Origin: Molossus alvarezi
Taxonomy: Eukaryota > Chordata > Mammalia > Chiroptera > Molossidae
DNA length: 64,000 nt
Direction of reading: 5' to 3'
NCBI GenBank assembly: GCA_037176705.1
Contig: CM073887.1
Location: 59,977,001-60,041,000, forward strand
This document shows, in pieces, positions 32,864 to 44,263 of this stretch; position 1 is the stretch's first letter, and the number at the start of each line of letters is the position of its first letter. The translations under genes and the position numbers were made by a program. A model generated the notes under the pieces. It ran no database searches and was not told where the DNA came from. It was given only the letters and a program-made list of their open reading frames with translations.

Positions 32864-33191
32864 TAGATTTTTAAATTCCTCTGCTAGATATCCTATACAG
32901 ATTAACACTCAAGATTCCCCCCTTTCATTTTGGTTATGGCTTTCCAAGAATTTATGATAGGCACCTGATAATTTTATTTTGACAAGCTAGACTGCTGGCT
33001 TCACTGTTAAGGGAGCGAAATAAAACGGCACGCTGCTTTTTTTCTTTCCCAAAACAGCTGACTTGTTTAGTGAGACAGGCTTTTAACACTTCCCCTTCTT
33101 TTCTCCCCTCCTCTTGACTTAGCTGTTCCAGGGTGATTTATGCATGTATTCTCTGGTCAGAGAGAGAAGGGGCATTAAGATCCCCCCTCCT

Positions 33192-33470
33192 ACCCTGGCC
33201 GGTTTGGCTCAGCGGTTAGAGCATCAGCCTGCGGTCCCGAGAGACTCCGGTTCAGTTCCTGCTAAGGGCACGTACCTCCGTTGCAGTTTGTCCCCGGCCC
33301 TGGTTGGGTTGTGTGGGTGGCAGCCACTCGATGTGTCCCTTTCACGTCGATGTTTCTCTCTCTCTCTCTCTCCCTCCCACTCTATCTGAACAAAATATCA
33401 AAAAATGTCCTTGGGTGAGGATAAAAAATAAAATAAAATCAATAAAGAAAAAAAATTAAAAAAAAAAAAA
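33192..33470 (+). mobile_element. Ves SINE inside 3' LTR
   Basis: Flanked by AAGATCCCCCCTCCT and AAGATCCCCCTCCT. The partner LTR is uninterrupted here (TTGAGTCCCCTCCTCTCC). Confidence 0.93.
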
Positions 33471-33895
33471 AAGATCCCCCTCCTCTCCTGCATTTTTTAG
33501 TGAGGAGAGGTATTTAGCCATTTGCTCTCAAGTGTCCTTGGTTTGGGGAAGATAACGTCTTATTTGCAAGCTGGCTGCAAGCTCCTAAACTGGTTAGCCT
33601 TGTTTAATTTTCTTGTCCCAGTTACCCAATTTTTTTGCTTAGAAATTTTCCTAGCTTCTCACTACCCTGTAACATCCCCCACCTCAGAGACTTCCATCCC
33701 TAAAGTCTTTTAGGGTTAATAAGGAAAGATGGTTTGTCTTCAGTAACTGCTACCTGGTGACAATTGGTCATGGTCCCTACCTACAGCAGGGTTTGGAAGT
33801 CTTTCTTCCTGTTTGAGATAAGGGAGACAAGAGAATGGAATTTGAGACTGGAACAGAGTAGCCATTGATTGATTCTTCTAAAGTAGGAATGGGCT

Positions 33896-34146
33896 GCCCT
33901 GGCTGGTTTGGCTCAGTGGTTAGAGCTTTGGCCTGTGGTCCAGAGAAACCCAGGTTCAGTTTCCGCTAAGGGCATGTACTTCGGTTGCAGTTTGTCCCCG
34001 GTCCTGGTTGGGTTGTGCGGGTGGCAGCCACTCGATGTGTCCCTTTCACGTCGATGTTTCTCTCTCTCTCTCCCTCCCACTCTATCTGAATAAAAAATGG
34101 AAAAATGTCCTTGGGTGAGGATAAAAAAAAAAAACATAGAAAAAAT
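33896..34146 (+). mobile_element. Ves SINE, hairpin-tail class
   Basis: Target-site duplication AAAGTAGGAATGGGCT versus AAAGTAGGGATGGGCT (33880-33895 and 34147-34162). Confidence 0.95.
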
Positions 34147-34185
34147 AAAGTAGGGATGGGCTGGCATTCCTGAAGTGTCATTTTT

Positions 34186-34437
34186 CTTTTTTGTTAATCC
34201 TCACCTGAGGATATTTCTCCATTGAATTTTTTAGATAGAGTGGAAGGGAGGGAAAGACAGAGAAAAAGAGAGAGAGAAACGTTGATGTGAGAGAGACACA
34301 TTGATTGGTTGCCTCCCACACAATCCCAACTAGGGTTGGGGATCAAACGTGCAACCCAGGTATGTGCCCTTGACCAGGAATTGAACCTGCAACTTGCGGG
34401 CTGATGCTCTAACCACTGAGCATAACCAGCCATGGCC
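34186..34437 (-). mobile_element. Ves SINE, hairpin-tail class, diverged
   Basis: Antisense copy with flanks GAAGTGTCATTTTT and AAAGTGTCATCATT. Confidence 0.9.
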
Positions 34438-34981
34438 CAAAGTGTCATCATTTTGACATGGAGTCTTACTTCAGGAGGTGGTGATACAGGTGAGCTTTCA
34501 AAGTGAGACTTGTATTGTGTAAACAAGTAATCAGGTATTTAATAAGGAGTATGCCTATAAAATTAGAAGAAAAAACTAAAGGCCAATGATCATAGCAAAT
34601 TATAAACTCGTTTGAGTCTGTAAGAGTGTCATTTGAGAAGGCTGAAAGTTTCTTCTGCTAGAATGAAAGCAAGCAGTGACAATCTGACAGATCCTCTTTA
34701 TCTGCACTTTAAATATCTCTGGTGATGTCATCAGATGCTTAGATAAATTCTGTACTAGTAGTTCTCAACAATTCCAAATAAGAGAATAGGAGAAAAAAAT
34801 GAAACATTCGCTTAGAGGATTGAAGACAACTAGAAGAATTAAGGAACCAGTTCAGTTTACAGGTGGAAAAAAAAAATCTTTAAACTTTGAAGACAGTAAG
34901 TTGCACCAGAGTCCAATATCTATAATTGGGCATTGTAACTTTCACCGAAACACAATTTTTCTCCCTAAAGTTATTATCTTT

Positions 34982-35041
34982 ATAATTTTTTTAAATCCTT
35001 ACCCGAGGATATCTTTCCATTTATCTTCAGATAGAGAGGGA

Positions 35042-35095
<54 letters not shown>

Positions 35096-35251
35096 TCAAG
35101 AAAGAGACACATCGATTGGTTGCCTCCCACACAACCCTGATCAGGACTGGGACTGAACCACAGCCAAGGTATGTGCCCTTGACCAGAATCGAACCTGCAA
35201 CTCTTTGGTCCACAGGCCAACCCTGTAACCGCTGAACAAACTGGCCAGTGC
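34982..35251 (-). mobile_element. Ves SINE with long (GA)n
   Basis: Antisense copy containing about 24 GA dinucleotides, ending at the head GCACTGGCCAG. Confidence 0.92.
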
Positions 35252-35278
35252 TATTATCATTTTTTAAAAAAAATATTC

Positions 35279-35766
35279 TTCTACTTTTTTTTAAATTCTC
35301 ACCCAAGATCCAGCTGGTGTGGCTCAATGGTTGAGCATCGACCCATGAACCAAGAGGTTGCCGGTTTGATTTCCAGTCAGGACACATGCCCAGGTTGTGG
35401 GCCTGATCCCCACTGGGGGACATGCAGGAGGCAGCCAATCAATGTTCTCTCTCATTGGTGTTTCTATCTCTCCCTCTCACTTTCTCTCTCTTTATAATCA
35501 ATAAAGGAAAAAATAAATAAATAAAAATAAATAAATCCTCACCCAAGGACATTTTAAAATTTATCTTCAGATAGAATGGGAGGGAGGGAGAGAGAGAGAG
35601 AGAAACATCGATGTGAGAGAAACACATCAACTGGTTGCCTCCCACACAACCCCTACCAGGGCCGGGGATGAACCGCAACACAGGTATGTGCCCTTGACAG
35701 GAATCAAATCCGTGACTCTTTGGTCTGTGGGCCAACACTCCAATCGCTGAGACAACCAGCAAGGGC
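35279..35766 (-). mobile_element. Ves SINE interrupted by another SINE
   Basis: The antisense SINE is split. Its tail piece 35279-35307 and main body 35533-35766 are separated by a sense SINE inserted in its tail hairpin region. Confidence 0.9.
35308..35532 (+). mobile_element. Ves SINE, TCAATAAA-tail class, nested
   Basis: Inserted into an antisense SINE with target-site duplication AAATTCTCACCCAAG and AAATCCTCACCCAAG (35293-35307 and 35533-35547). Confidence 0.92.
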
Positions 35767-35775
35767 TATTATTGT

Positions 35776-36001
35776 GTTTTTTTAAAAAATATTTTTCTTT
35801 ATTGAGTTTTAGAGAGAGAGGAAGGGAGAGGGAGAGAGAGAAGGAAATATCGATGAGAGAGAACATTTATTGGTCACCTTCTGCATGCCCCCCATTGAGG
35901 ATTTGACCCACAACCTGGGCATGTGCTCTTGATCAGGAATCGAACCAGCAACTTCTTAGCGCATGGGTCAACACTCAGCCACTGAGCCACACTGGCCAGG
36001 C
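35776..36001 (-). mobile_element. Ves SINE, TCAATAAA-tail class
   Basis: Antisense classic-form copy ending GCCTGGCCAGTGTGGCTCAG on its head side. Confidence 0.9.
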
Positions 36002-36107
36002 TATTATCATTATTATTAGAGACTTTATTAAGTCTAGTTTTAATTTGACCTGATTATTTGCAAAAACACAACAAGAAGAGCAATTGATCATATAGACTCT
36101 TTGAAAT

Positions 36108-36318
36108 CTGTGCAGCTTGTGTGGCTCAGTGGATTGAGCATCATCCTATGGACTGAGGTCCCAGTTTGATTCCTGGTCAGGGCATATGCCTGGGTTGTAG
36201 GCTCAATCCCCAGTAGGGGCTGTGCAGGAGGCAGCAAATTGATGTTTCTCTCTCATGTCAGTGTTTCTGTCTCTCTCTTTCTTCCTCTCTCTCTAAAAAA
36301 TCAATAAAAACATATTTA
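36108..36318 (+). mobile_element. Ves SINE, TCAATAAA-tail class
   Basis: Sense classic-form copy, ending AAAAAATCAATAAAAACATA. Confidence 0.9.
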
Positions 36319-36371
36319 AAAGTAAATAAATTAAATTTGCTTTGCTGGAATTTCACTCACAAGGAATCTTT

Positions 36372-36624
36372 TTTTTTTTTTTTAAATATGTTTTTATTGC
36401 CCTGGCCAGTTGGGCTCAGCGGTTAGAGTGTCGGTCTGCGGTCCAGAGAGACCCGGGTTTAGTTCCCGCTAAGGGCAAGTACCTAGGTTGCAGTTTGTCC
36501 CCAGCCCTGGTTGGGTTGTGTGGGTGGCGACCACTCGATGTGTCCCTTTCACATTGATGTTTCTCTCTCTCTCTCCCTCCCACTTTATCTGAACAAAAAA
36601 TGAAAAAATGTCCTCAGGTGAGAA

Positions 36625-36673
<49 letters not shown>

Positions 36674-36881
36674 GTTTTTATTGATTTTTTTAGAGAGAGT
36701 GTAAGGGGGAGAGAGAGAGAGATAGAAACATCAATGAGAGAGTAATACTGACCAGCTGCCTCCTGCACACCCCCTACTAGGGATCGAGCCCACAACCCAG
36801 GCATGTGCCCTGACCGGGAATCGAACCAGGACCTCTCAGTCCATGTGATGACACTCAATCCATTAAGCCACACGAGCCGGG
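36372..36881 (-). mobile_element. Ves SINE interrupted by another SINE
   Basis: Antisense classic-form SINE split at its A-tail by the sense SINE 36399-36673. Confidence 0.9.
36399..36673 (+). mobile_element. Ves SINE, nested, with (TAAA)n tail
   Basis: Target-site duplication GTTTTTATT at 36390-36398 and 36674-36682. The tail expanded to about 11 TAAA units. Confidence 0.94.
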
Positions 36882-36888
36882 TAAAATC

Positions 36889-37362
36889 TTTTTAAAAAAA
36901 TTTATTTCAGAGCCCTGGCCGGTTTGGCTCAGCGGTTAGAGCGTCGGCCTGTGGTCCAGAGAGACCCGGGTTCGGTTCCCGCTAAGGGCATGTACCTCGG
37001 TTGCAGTTTGTCCCCGGTCCTGGTTGGGTTGTGTGGGTGGCAGCCACTCGATGTGTCCCTTTCACGTTGATGTTTCTCTCTCTCTCTCCTCTCTCTGTCT
37101 CTCTCTCCCTCCCTCCCACTCTATATGAACAAAAAATGGAAAAATGTCCTCAGGTGAGGATAAAAAAAAATTTTTTTTTTTCAGAGACAGGAAGAGAGAG
37201 GGAGAGAGAGATAGAAACATTGATAATGAAGAAAACATCTATTGGTTGTCTCCTGCCTGTCCCCTACTGGGGGTCAAGCCCAAAACCTGGGCATGTACCC
37301 GGACCATGAATTGAACTGGGGGTATAGGTCAATGCCCAACCCCTGAGCCAAACTGGCCAGGC
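36889..37362 (-). mobile_element. Ves SINE interrupted by another SINE
   Basis: Antisense classic-form SINE split by the sense SINE 36912-37170. Its outer flank CTCACAAGGAATCTTT (37361-37376) recurs at 36356-36371, left of the neighbouring SINE, so it was the first insertion at this site. Confidence 0.88.
36912..37170 (+). mobile_element. Ves SINE, nested, hairpin-tail class
   Basis: Near-consensus sense copy in the tail of an older antisense SINE, with short TTTCAGAG flanks. Confidence 0.93.
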
Positions 37363-37794
37363 TCACAAGGAATCTTTAGATTGAATTTAAGACAGACCTT
37401 CAGGGCTCAGAAGCCAAGCCACAAAGTTGCCATTTGGCTTTGCCTGTAATACCCATAGGTTTGGGTGGATTTCTTAAGTTCTTGAGGTCCCCAACATGTC
37501 TTGAGGTTTTTTCTTTGCTATCTTTCAGGAAAGTAACCTTTGCTCCTTATCTGGAAAGACTGTCATGAATGAATAGCAATCTACCAAGTCATTTCTCCAA
37601 GGGAGTTTTATTGGCTTTAAAGTCAATCTTCATTCCTCAGAGCTATCTGGTGATATCTACAGTCTGGGCATGTCTCTCTCCAGTCAAGTCTTAGCTAATA
37701 TAACCACAATTGGAAACTGGTTTTATGTCCTGTTATGAAGAAATTAGATTCTTTTTTGTATTATGCAAATAAACATATTGCCATGAGATTAATA

Positions 37795-38030
37795 TATATA
37801 TATTTTTTATCCTCACCTGAGGACATTTTTTCCATTTTTTTTGTTCAGATAGAGTGGGAGGGAGAGAGAGGAAGAGAGAAAGAGAAAAACATCGATGAGA
37901 AAGGAACATGACCCCAACCAGGGCAGGGGACAAACTGCAACTGAGGCACATGCCCCTAGCGGGAACTGAACCCGGGTCTCTCTGGACTGCGGGCCAACGC
38001 TCTAATCGCTGAGCCAAACGGGCCAGGGCA
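37795..38030 (-). mobile_element. Ves SINE with internal deletion
   Basis: Exact target-site duplication CCATGAGATTAATA at 37781-37794 and 38031-38044. About 25 bases are missing between the pyrimidine tract and the head. Confidence 0.94.
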
Positions 38031-38196
38031 CCATGAGATTAATAATATTCACTTATTGAGAGTTTCCAAATTTCAGAGGGATTAGGTAGGGAGAAAAATA
38101 TAAATGTCTCAATATTGCTTATGAAAGTATAATTTACCGAAATACTTAAAAAATGTTTTCTTATGTCTGGAAAGCAAAAAGATTAAAAATTAGTAA

Positions 38197-38454
38197 CTTT
38201 TTTTTTTTTATTATCCTCACCCGAGGACATTTTTACATTTTTTTGTTCAGATAGAGTGGGAGGAAGGGGGGGAGAGAGAGAGAGAGAGAAATATCAACGT
38301 GAAAGGGACACATTGAGTGGTCGCCACCCACACAACCCAACCAGGGCTGGGGACAAACTGCAACCTAGGTACTTGCCCTTAGCGGGAACCAAACCCAGGT
38401 CTCTCTGGACCACAGAGGCCGACGCTCTAATCACTGAGCCAATCCGGCCAGAGC
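38197..38454 (-). mobile_element. Ves SINE, hairpin-tail class
   Basis: Antisense copy with a perfect ATCCTCACCCGAGGAC tail hairpin. Confidence 0.92.
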
Positions 38455-39735
38455 CCAAAACAATAATTTTTAATTAATTTATTTCCATAACCAATTTTTG
38501 TTTCTCTTGGTAATTCACCAGTATTTCTATAAATCCAGATATTCCTTAGAGTTCTATAAATCTGTATCTACTTTAACGAGATGACCTGCTTTGAAACCTG
38601 TAATTTAGAGTAAGTCAGAGTCCTTTTCATGAACCTTTTCAAAGATGTAACACATTTGCAAATGTATCCCAATAAAACAATAACTGTCTGTAAATGACAA
38701 AACTTAACATGACACATAATTATTATAATAACACACAGAACCTTTGCTTTTTAGGCAAATATAGGGAAAAAAGTTTCCCTGGAAAAAGACCAAACAAATT
38801 CTGTACTAGTTTACTTTCAATATTTAGATTCATTAATCTAATTAAATTTATTATTCAGCTTACCTATATGTTTCTTTTTTCTACACAGTCTTTCTTTAAC
38901 TTTGTACAGTCCCTCTGTGATGCACAAAACTTTTGTGACTTTCCTATCCCTTTTTAGTTTGTTTTTTAAATTCATTTAGAAATCATTAACTTTAGAACAA
39001 CCTACTTTTAATTTTTTATATTACCAAAACCACCCAATTTTCTAATTAATTAGAATTCTGAACTCTTAGAAACCTTGATTTTTTTAGTGACAAGTAAGTA
39101 ATTAAATATGTTTTATAACTTCCAGAAACAGGTTTTTGGTTTTTTTTTCTGGCAAATACACTCACATTTTCAAGAGACATATTTTAGATAAAATACAAGA
39201 TATATTTATTAATAGATTCAAACCCATTCTGAATCTTCTCTGCAATAAGAACCCAAAAGTAGGCAAAATCAGATCAATTAATATTTCAGTATTGTTATTT
39301 TAAAATATTCAGATATTTAGTAATTTTCATCATTTAATCCAGCAAAACTCCAAAGTTCCAAGTCACCAGAGACTTTGGAAAACTATATTTAGTTATATAC
39401 AATTATAACTGAAAGCTTTATTAAAAACCCTTTATTTTAGTTATATCTATTTATTATTTCTTAATTACGCTAAAGGACATTAATTAATCTTAAATCACCC
39501 ATTTGGATTCCTGGTGAATATTATATTCCTTTTGTGTGTTTAAAAGTGAGCTGTTTAATTATCTAGTGTCCTTGACAACCTTTAAGGAGGCTGGAAAAGA
39601 AAAAAGTACCACATTCTTTCTTTTACAAGGGCAGGAGGAGTGCCCGCCCTTGAAGCTTTTGCAGTCTGCACAAGGGCGCTGTTGCAGCACTAGCCTTCTA
39701 GGAGAATTTGGAGCATTTAATAGATTCACTTTTGC
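38455..39735 (-). other. AT-rich interior of old provirus, no coding signal
   Basis: Between SINEs inside the provirus. Very AT-rich with stops in all frames. I cannot recognise retroviral domains in it. Confidence 0.5.
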
Positions 39736-39948
39736 CCGGCTGGTGTGGCTCAGTGGCTGAGCGTTGACCCATGCACCTGGAGGTCACTAGTTCGATTCCA
39801 GTCAGAGCACATGCCCAGGTTGTGGGCCAAATCCCCAGTGGGGGGCATGTAGGAGGCGGCCAATCAATGTTCTCTCTCATCAATGTTTCCATCTCTCTCT
39901 CCTTCTCCCTTCCCCGTCTCTAAAATCAATAAAGAAAAAAAATTTTTT
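39736..39948 (+). mobile_element. Ves SINE, TCAATAAA-tail class
   Basis: Flanks AGATTCACTTTT and AGATTCATTTTT form a near-perfect target-site duplication. Confidence 0.92.
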
Positions 39949-40000
39949 AAGATTCATTTTTATAAATTTTCCTTTAATTACTTTAGCTTTATTTACATTT

Positions 40001-40994
40001 TTAATTACCCAGAAGGTTAGACTGGGCAGGATGTTCCTTCCTAATAAAGGAATGGGGCAGCCCAGATTTACAAGAAAGGTAAACACCTGAACAATTTCTT
40101 GGCTCCCCATCTATTTCCCTCAGAGGGAACGTGTTAGGGTTGGATGGAAATGAGTTCCGCTCCCCCGTCTTGGCAGGACTGTTAAGTAGGTGTCTAAAGT
40201 TCTGCAAGCAAGTGCCTGCAGTTTTGCAGCGAAGGAAGGGGAACAGGGGCAGCTGCTCCTTGGGAGGGAGGGTGAGCTGAGAAGCTGGCTGTTCAGCCTT
40301 TGGGAGAGGCTGGCGTTTTGCCAGCACGGTGAGGAAGGTGTCCTTTAATTCATTTGCTATTGTGGTAATACACATTCTATAAGTTTTCCTTAAATTCCCA
40401 TCTTGGTAAATGGCTACAAATATTTGAATGTAAGATAGTTTTGTTTCATTTGCCTTAATTTGTGCAAAACAAATCTAATTGGAGAATAGTATTATAATCT
40501 AGAGATCCATTTAAGGCCAGGCTTTCCTATCCCCGAGTTGGTATTGGGGCTAAGTTATAATACATATAAAATATATAAAATTGTATAAGTTTATATATAA
40601 TATATATTTTAAAAAATGAGCCTGGCCGGTGTGGCTCAGTGGATTGAGTGTCGTCCCATGGACTGAGACGTCCTGGTTTGATTCTCAGTCAGGGCACATG
40701 CCCCGGTAGGGGGCATGCAGGAGGCAGCCGATCGATGTATCTCTCTCACATTGATATTTCTATCTCTCTCATTTTTTTTCTCTCTAAAAAAAAAAATCAA
40801 TAAAAATACATTTTAAAAAACTGGTCAAAAGATTTTAAAAATATGAATCTTTTTCTTTTTAAGGTCTGAGAGTCAAATATTTCCCAGTTCTTTAGGATGT
40901 ATCCCAGAGACAAATTTTGGATTTCCATTTGAAAGAGAATAAAGGAGATCATAGGAGAGAATGGGCATCCCCATTCCATCTGCTGTGTTAACAT
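40001..40994 (-). pseudogene. Gag-like remnant of old provirus
   Basis: Minus-strand frame 40994-40797 includes LKNWEIFDSQTLKRKRFIFL, resembling the matrix region of class I ERV Gag. Frame 40375-40001 has a proline-rich stretch leading to FPLREI, as near the start of gammaretroviral capsid. A sense SINE (40618-40818) and stops separate them. The family assignment rests on short motifs only. Confidence 0.5.
40618..40818 (+). mobile_element. Ves SINE, TCAATAAA-tail class
   Basis: Sense classic-form copy within the provirus gag-like region. Confidence 0.9.
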
Positions 40995-40999
40995 CTCCA

Positions 41000-42561
41000 G
41001 GAGAAGGCATCCCTTCTCAGACCTAGGTTTTCAGAATTAACTAGTCTTACTGTGTAACTCGAATGCATTCAGGGCTGCATTTATCCAGGGACATGTGTGC
41101 CCTGTGCTTTGGGGTGGTCCTTACCAATGACCAGGATGTCCTGGGAATGGAATTAACCCCACTTAGGTTAGACTCGGACTCGACTCCATGCTCCTGAGCC
41201 CCCTTTCTTCTCTATTCTCATTTGACTTAAAACCTTTTTTGCCCCCAACCTCTCCTTCCCTGTATTGTGGGAGTGGGGTGGGTTTCATACCTTCTAGGTG
41301 CACTACTATTCTTTTTAGGCAGCAATGCTACCAGTTACTGACCCATTTTTCTGCCAAAGGCCTCATTGGAGTAAGAATTGCAGTATTTCTAGTCCCGCCA
41401 GCGGGACCCTTCTAGGGTTCTTGCAATATTTTCACTCTCTGAAAAAGTTTGCTATCCAATATATCTGTCCACTGGAATGTCTGAAAATCTACCATTCTTT
41501 ACTCCCCCTGTCTCGTGGGTCCTGCAGAGCCATGCATAACAGATGCCTGAATAGAATGGGTAACACTTTCTTTGTCTATGACTAAGTAGGTAATTTACTG
41601 ACACCCCCTAAATTTGGGTAAGGCTTAGCAGGACAAAGTCAACATTCCAAGCTGCCCCTGCCTATTAGCCTTTTCAAAAAGCCTTAAGGTCTTAGCCAGT
41701 GTCTTTCCTGACAAATTTTGTAAAGGCAGCCTAAGGGAGGACCCTCCTCTGGGTTTTTGATATCTCTGAAACCTGAGGGGTCCCCAGTTGATCCTCTCCC
41801 TTGCTGCCCCACAAGCACAGCAGTCTCTGCATTTCCTACAAGGGAAATACAGATGCAGACAGAGCTGCCAGAAGTCGCGAGGGGCAGAGACGTGCAGCAG
41901 ACTGACAACTGACTGATGATTTCAGCTTATTTTTCTCCTGGCCATGCTCCAGAGGCAGAGAAGCTAATGATTTTATGGAGAGGGTTAAAGTGTGCTGCTT
42001 GTGGAAAAGGCATTCAGGGCCCATCACTTCCCTGGCCATCTGCTCCTTCTTACGCGCCCCAGTTGCTCCCCCAGCGGTCTAAAACAGGAAGGGCTCAGGG
42101 TGCGTCCCCTAGATGAGCCAGACAGTTCATTACAAGTGAAATGGGAGTTCCTGTGAGGCCCCTGCACATCTTAGGGTTTAACCCCAGACTCCTCTGCAAG
42201 GACCTTACTCATGTAAGGACATCCACGACTGGAACCGGAGGGAGGAATTTGCCCCTGATCTTTAGAGCGTGGGAGCTTGGCCGGGGAACCCAGGCGCTCA
42301 TTTGGTTTTAGTACTTTCAAGTTTCTGCCCCCCTGGCACAGGCCTAGTACATCTTGCTAATTTTTGTTATGCCGAACCCCTAAACCCCGATGGCAGAACA
42401 GAAAAAAAAAAAAAAAAATCCCCTAAGGCCTGAACTCACCATGATCTGTGGGAAAAAATCAAGGACAACCGTGAAGCAAACAGTTAACTGGTAGCAATCT
42501 CACTCAGATCATCCACATCAAGGCACCCAAAGCAACAGGCACCCACACACACCAGGAAAGG
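41000..42561 (-). other. Proviral 5' leader or gag region, decayed
   Basis: Between the gag-like frames and the 5' LTR. No convincing frame. It contains a poly-A tract at 42401-42418. Free of SINEs. Confidence 0.45.
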
Positions 42562-43616
42562 TGTTATGGGATAGCCCCCTGAGTCAGAGGGGGGGGACTG
42601 CCCTCCCCAGTTCTTGTCTTCTCCTAGGAATGAATTCAAATAAATGACTCCAGATGATTCTGTTGTGATAAAGCAAATTTATTAAAAGATTAAAGCAAGC
42701 CCTGGCCGGTTTGGCTCAGCGGTTAGAGCGTCGGCCTGCGGTCCGGAGAGACCCAGGTTCAGTTCCCGCTAAGGGCGCGTACTTCGGTTGCAGTTTGTCC
42801 CCGGCCCTGGTTGGTCCTGCGGGTGGCAACCACTCGATGTGTCGCTTTCATGTCGATGTTTCTCTCTCTCTCCCTTCCTCTCTCTCCCTCCCACTCCATC
42901 TGTACAAAAAATGGAAAAATATCCTCAGGTGAGGATAAAAAAAAAAAAAGATTAAAGCAAGCAAATTTGTTAAAGAAGCAAAGCAAACAAATTTACTAAA
43001 TACATTTGAGCTGCAGCTCTGATGGACTTTCCCGAATAGTTTGGAAAGAGAGTCTGGTGGGGGTTCAAGGGGTTCTATACCCTCTGTCTATAGATTTTTA
43101 AATTCCTCTGCTGGATAGCCTGTCCAGATTAACTCTCAAGATTTCCCCTTTTGCTTTGTTATGGTTTCCCCAGAATTTATAAGAAGCACCTGGTAATTTT
43201 ATCTTGACAAGCCCTGAGACTGCTGGCTTCACTGTTTAGGGAGTGAAATGAAACTGCCCTCCTTTTGTTTTGCTTTCCCAAAACAGCCGACTTTTTTGTT
43301 TAGTGAGACAGGCCTTTAACACTTCCCCTTCTTTTCTCCCCTCCTCCTGCCTTAGCTGTTCCAGGGTGATTTACCCCATGTATTATCTGGTCAGAGAGAG
43401 AAGGGACATTGAGTCCCCTCCTCTCCTGCATTCGTTACTGAGGAGAGATATTTGGCTATGTGCTCTCAAGTGTCCTTAGTTTGGGGAAGATAATGTCTTA
43501 TTTACGAGCTGGCAGCAAGCTCCCAAACTGTTTGGCCTTGTTTAATTTTCTTGTCTCAGTTTTCCTATTCCTTTTGTTTAGAAAATTTCCTAGCTTCTCA
43601 CTATCCTGTAAAACAT
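42562..43616 (-). repeat. 5' LTR of old provirus
   Basis: Pairs with 32369-33674, sharing for example CAATAAATTT-type polyadenylation sequence and GGGTTCAAGGGGTT. It carries its own SINE at 42700. Confidence 0.82.
42700..42948 (+). mobile_element. Ves SINE inside 5' LTR
   Basis: Flanked by AGATTAAAGCAAG on both sides (left copy ends at 42699, right copy 42949-42961). The partner LTR lacks it. Confidence 0.95.
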
Positions 43617-43621
43617 CTACC

Positions 43622-43979
43622 TGTTGTAGACCGAGACAGATCAGACTCAGACTCCAAACTGGGTTCAAATTAAGAGAGTTTATTAGCCGCGCGGCGACTG
43701 TCCCATCCTACACAGAGGAGAGAGCAGCCCCAAGCTCAGGGGGTGGGTGGCTTATATAGTTGTCTTAGCCACTGTTAAGTAATTTGGGTTAAGGGTATGC
43801 GAGCAGGCAAGCACGTACAGAAGCAGATATTTGCAGTTAGCTGTTATGCCTGCGGGAGCAAGCAGTTTCGGTGTACACAAAGCAATGGTTATCTATACAA
43901 TGCAGTGGTTATCGTTAGCAGCTAATTCTTGCCATTCCCTTAAAATCCAGGGGGCAAGGTCATGTGTTTGTCCTTTACA
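43622..43979 (-). repeat. Solo LTR, minus strand
   Basis: TGTTGTAG to CTTTACA. On the minus strand it has ACTATATAAG (43751-43760) and AATAAA near 43683, in LTR order. It sits 5 bases from the old provirus LTR. The segment CCTACACAGAGGAGAG resembles the LTR at 58566. The right boundary is tentative. Confidence 0.65.
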
Positions 43980-44021
43980 TACCCATGTTGCCACAAAAGA
44001 TTTCCTTCACATGTCACTTTG

Positions 44022-44248
44022 TTTTTTTGTGTTTTTTTTTTTGTTGATATTTTGTTCAGATAGAGTGGGGAGAGAGAGAGAGAGAAACATCGACATGAAA
44101 GGGACACATCGAGTGATTGCCACCTTCATGACCCAACCAGGGCCAGGGACAAACTGCAACCGAGGTACATGCCCTTAGCGGGAACCGAACCCGGGTCTCT
44201 CTGGACCGCAGGCCGACGCTCTAACTGCTGAGCCAAACCGGCCAGGGC
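44022..44248 (-). mobile_element. Ves SINE
   Basis: Exact 15-bp target-site duplication TCACATGTCACTTTG at 44007-44021 and 44249-44263. The tail hairpin is missing. Confidence 0.94.
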
Positions 44249-44263
44249 TCACATGTCACTTTG

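Larger units (their letters stand above)
32369..33674 (-). repeat. 3' LTR of old provirus, carrying two SINEs
   Basis: Aligns with the right LTR over its length outside the SINEs at 32625-32863 and 33192-33470. The polyadenylation AATAAA (minus) is near 32480, with TATATAA near 32601. Confidence 0.82.
32369..43616 (-). mobile_element. Old class I endogenous provirus, two LTRs, SINE-riddled
   Basis: Two related LTRs (32369-33674 and 42562-43616), both beginning TGTTA and ending ACA in window orientation, bracket 8.9 kb, the size of a proviral interior. Orientation is minus. The strand of the LTR TATA and AATAAA signals agrees with this, as does a purine tract GAGGTGGGGGA abutting the left LTR. 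A candidate primer-binding TGG lies 7 nt inside the right LTR (42554). Gag-like traces lie at 40994-40797 and 40375-40001; pol and env are not recognisable. No matching target-site duplication was found, so the ends may have been rearranged. Confidence 0.78.

Noticed and set aside
41980..42020. Plus-strand CxxC-G-K text resembling a nucleocapsid zinc knuckle
   Set aside because: The provirus here is oriented on the minus strand, and the required His and final Cys spacing is absent.
43617..43621. TCTAC between two LTRs as a target-site duplication
   Set aside because: No matching TCTAC found at the right end of the second LTR, nor next to the left end of the old provirus.
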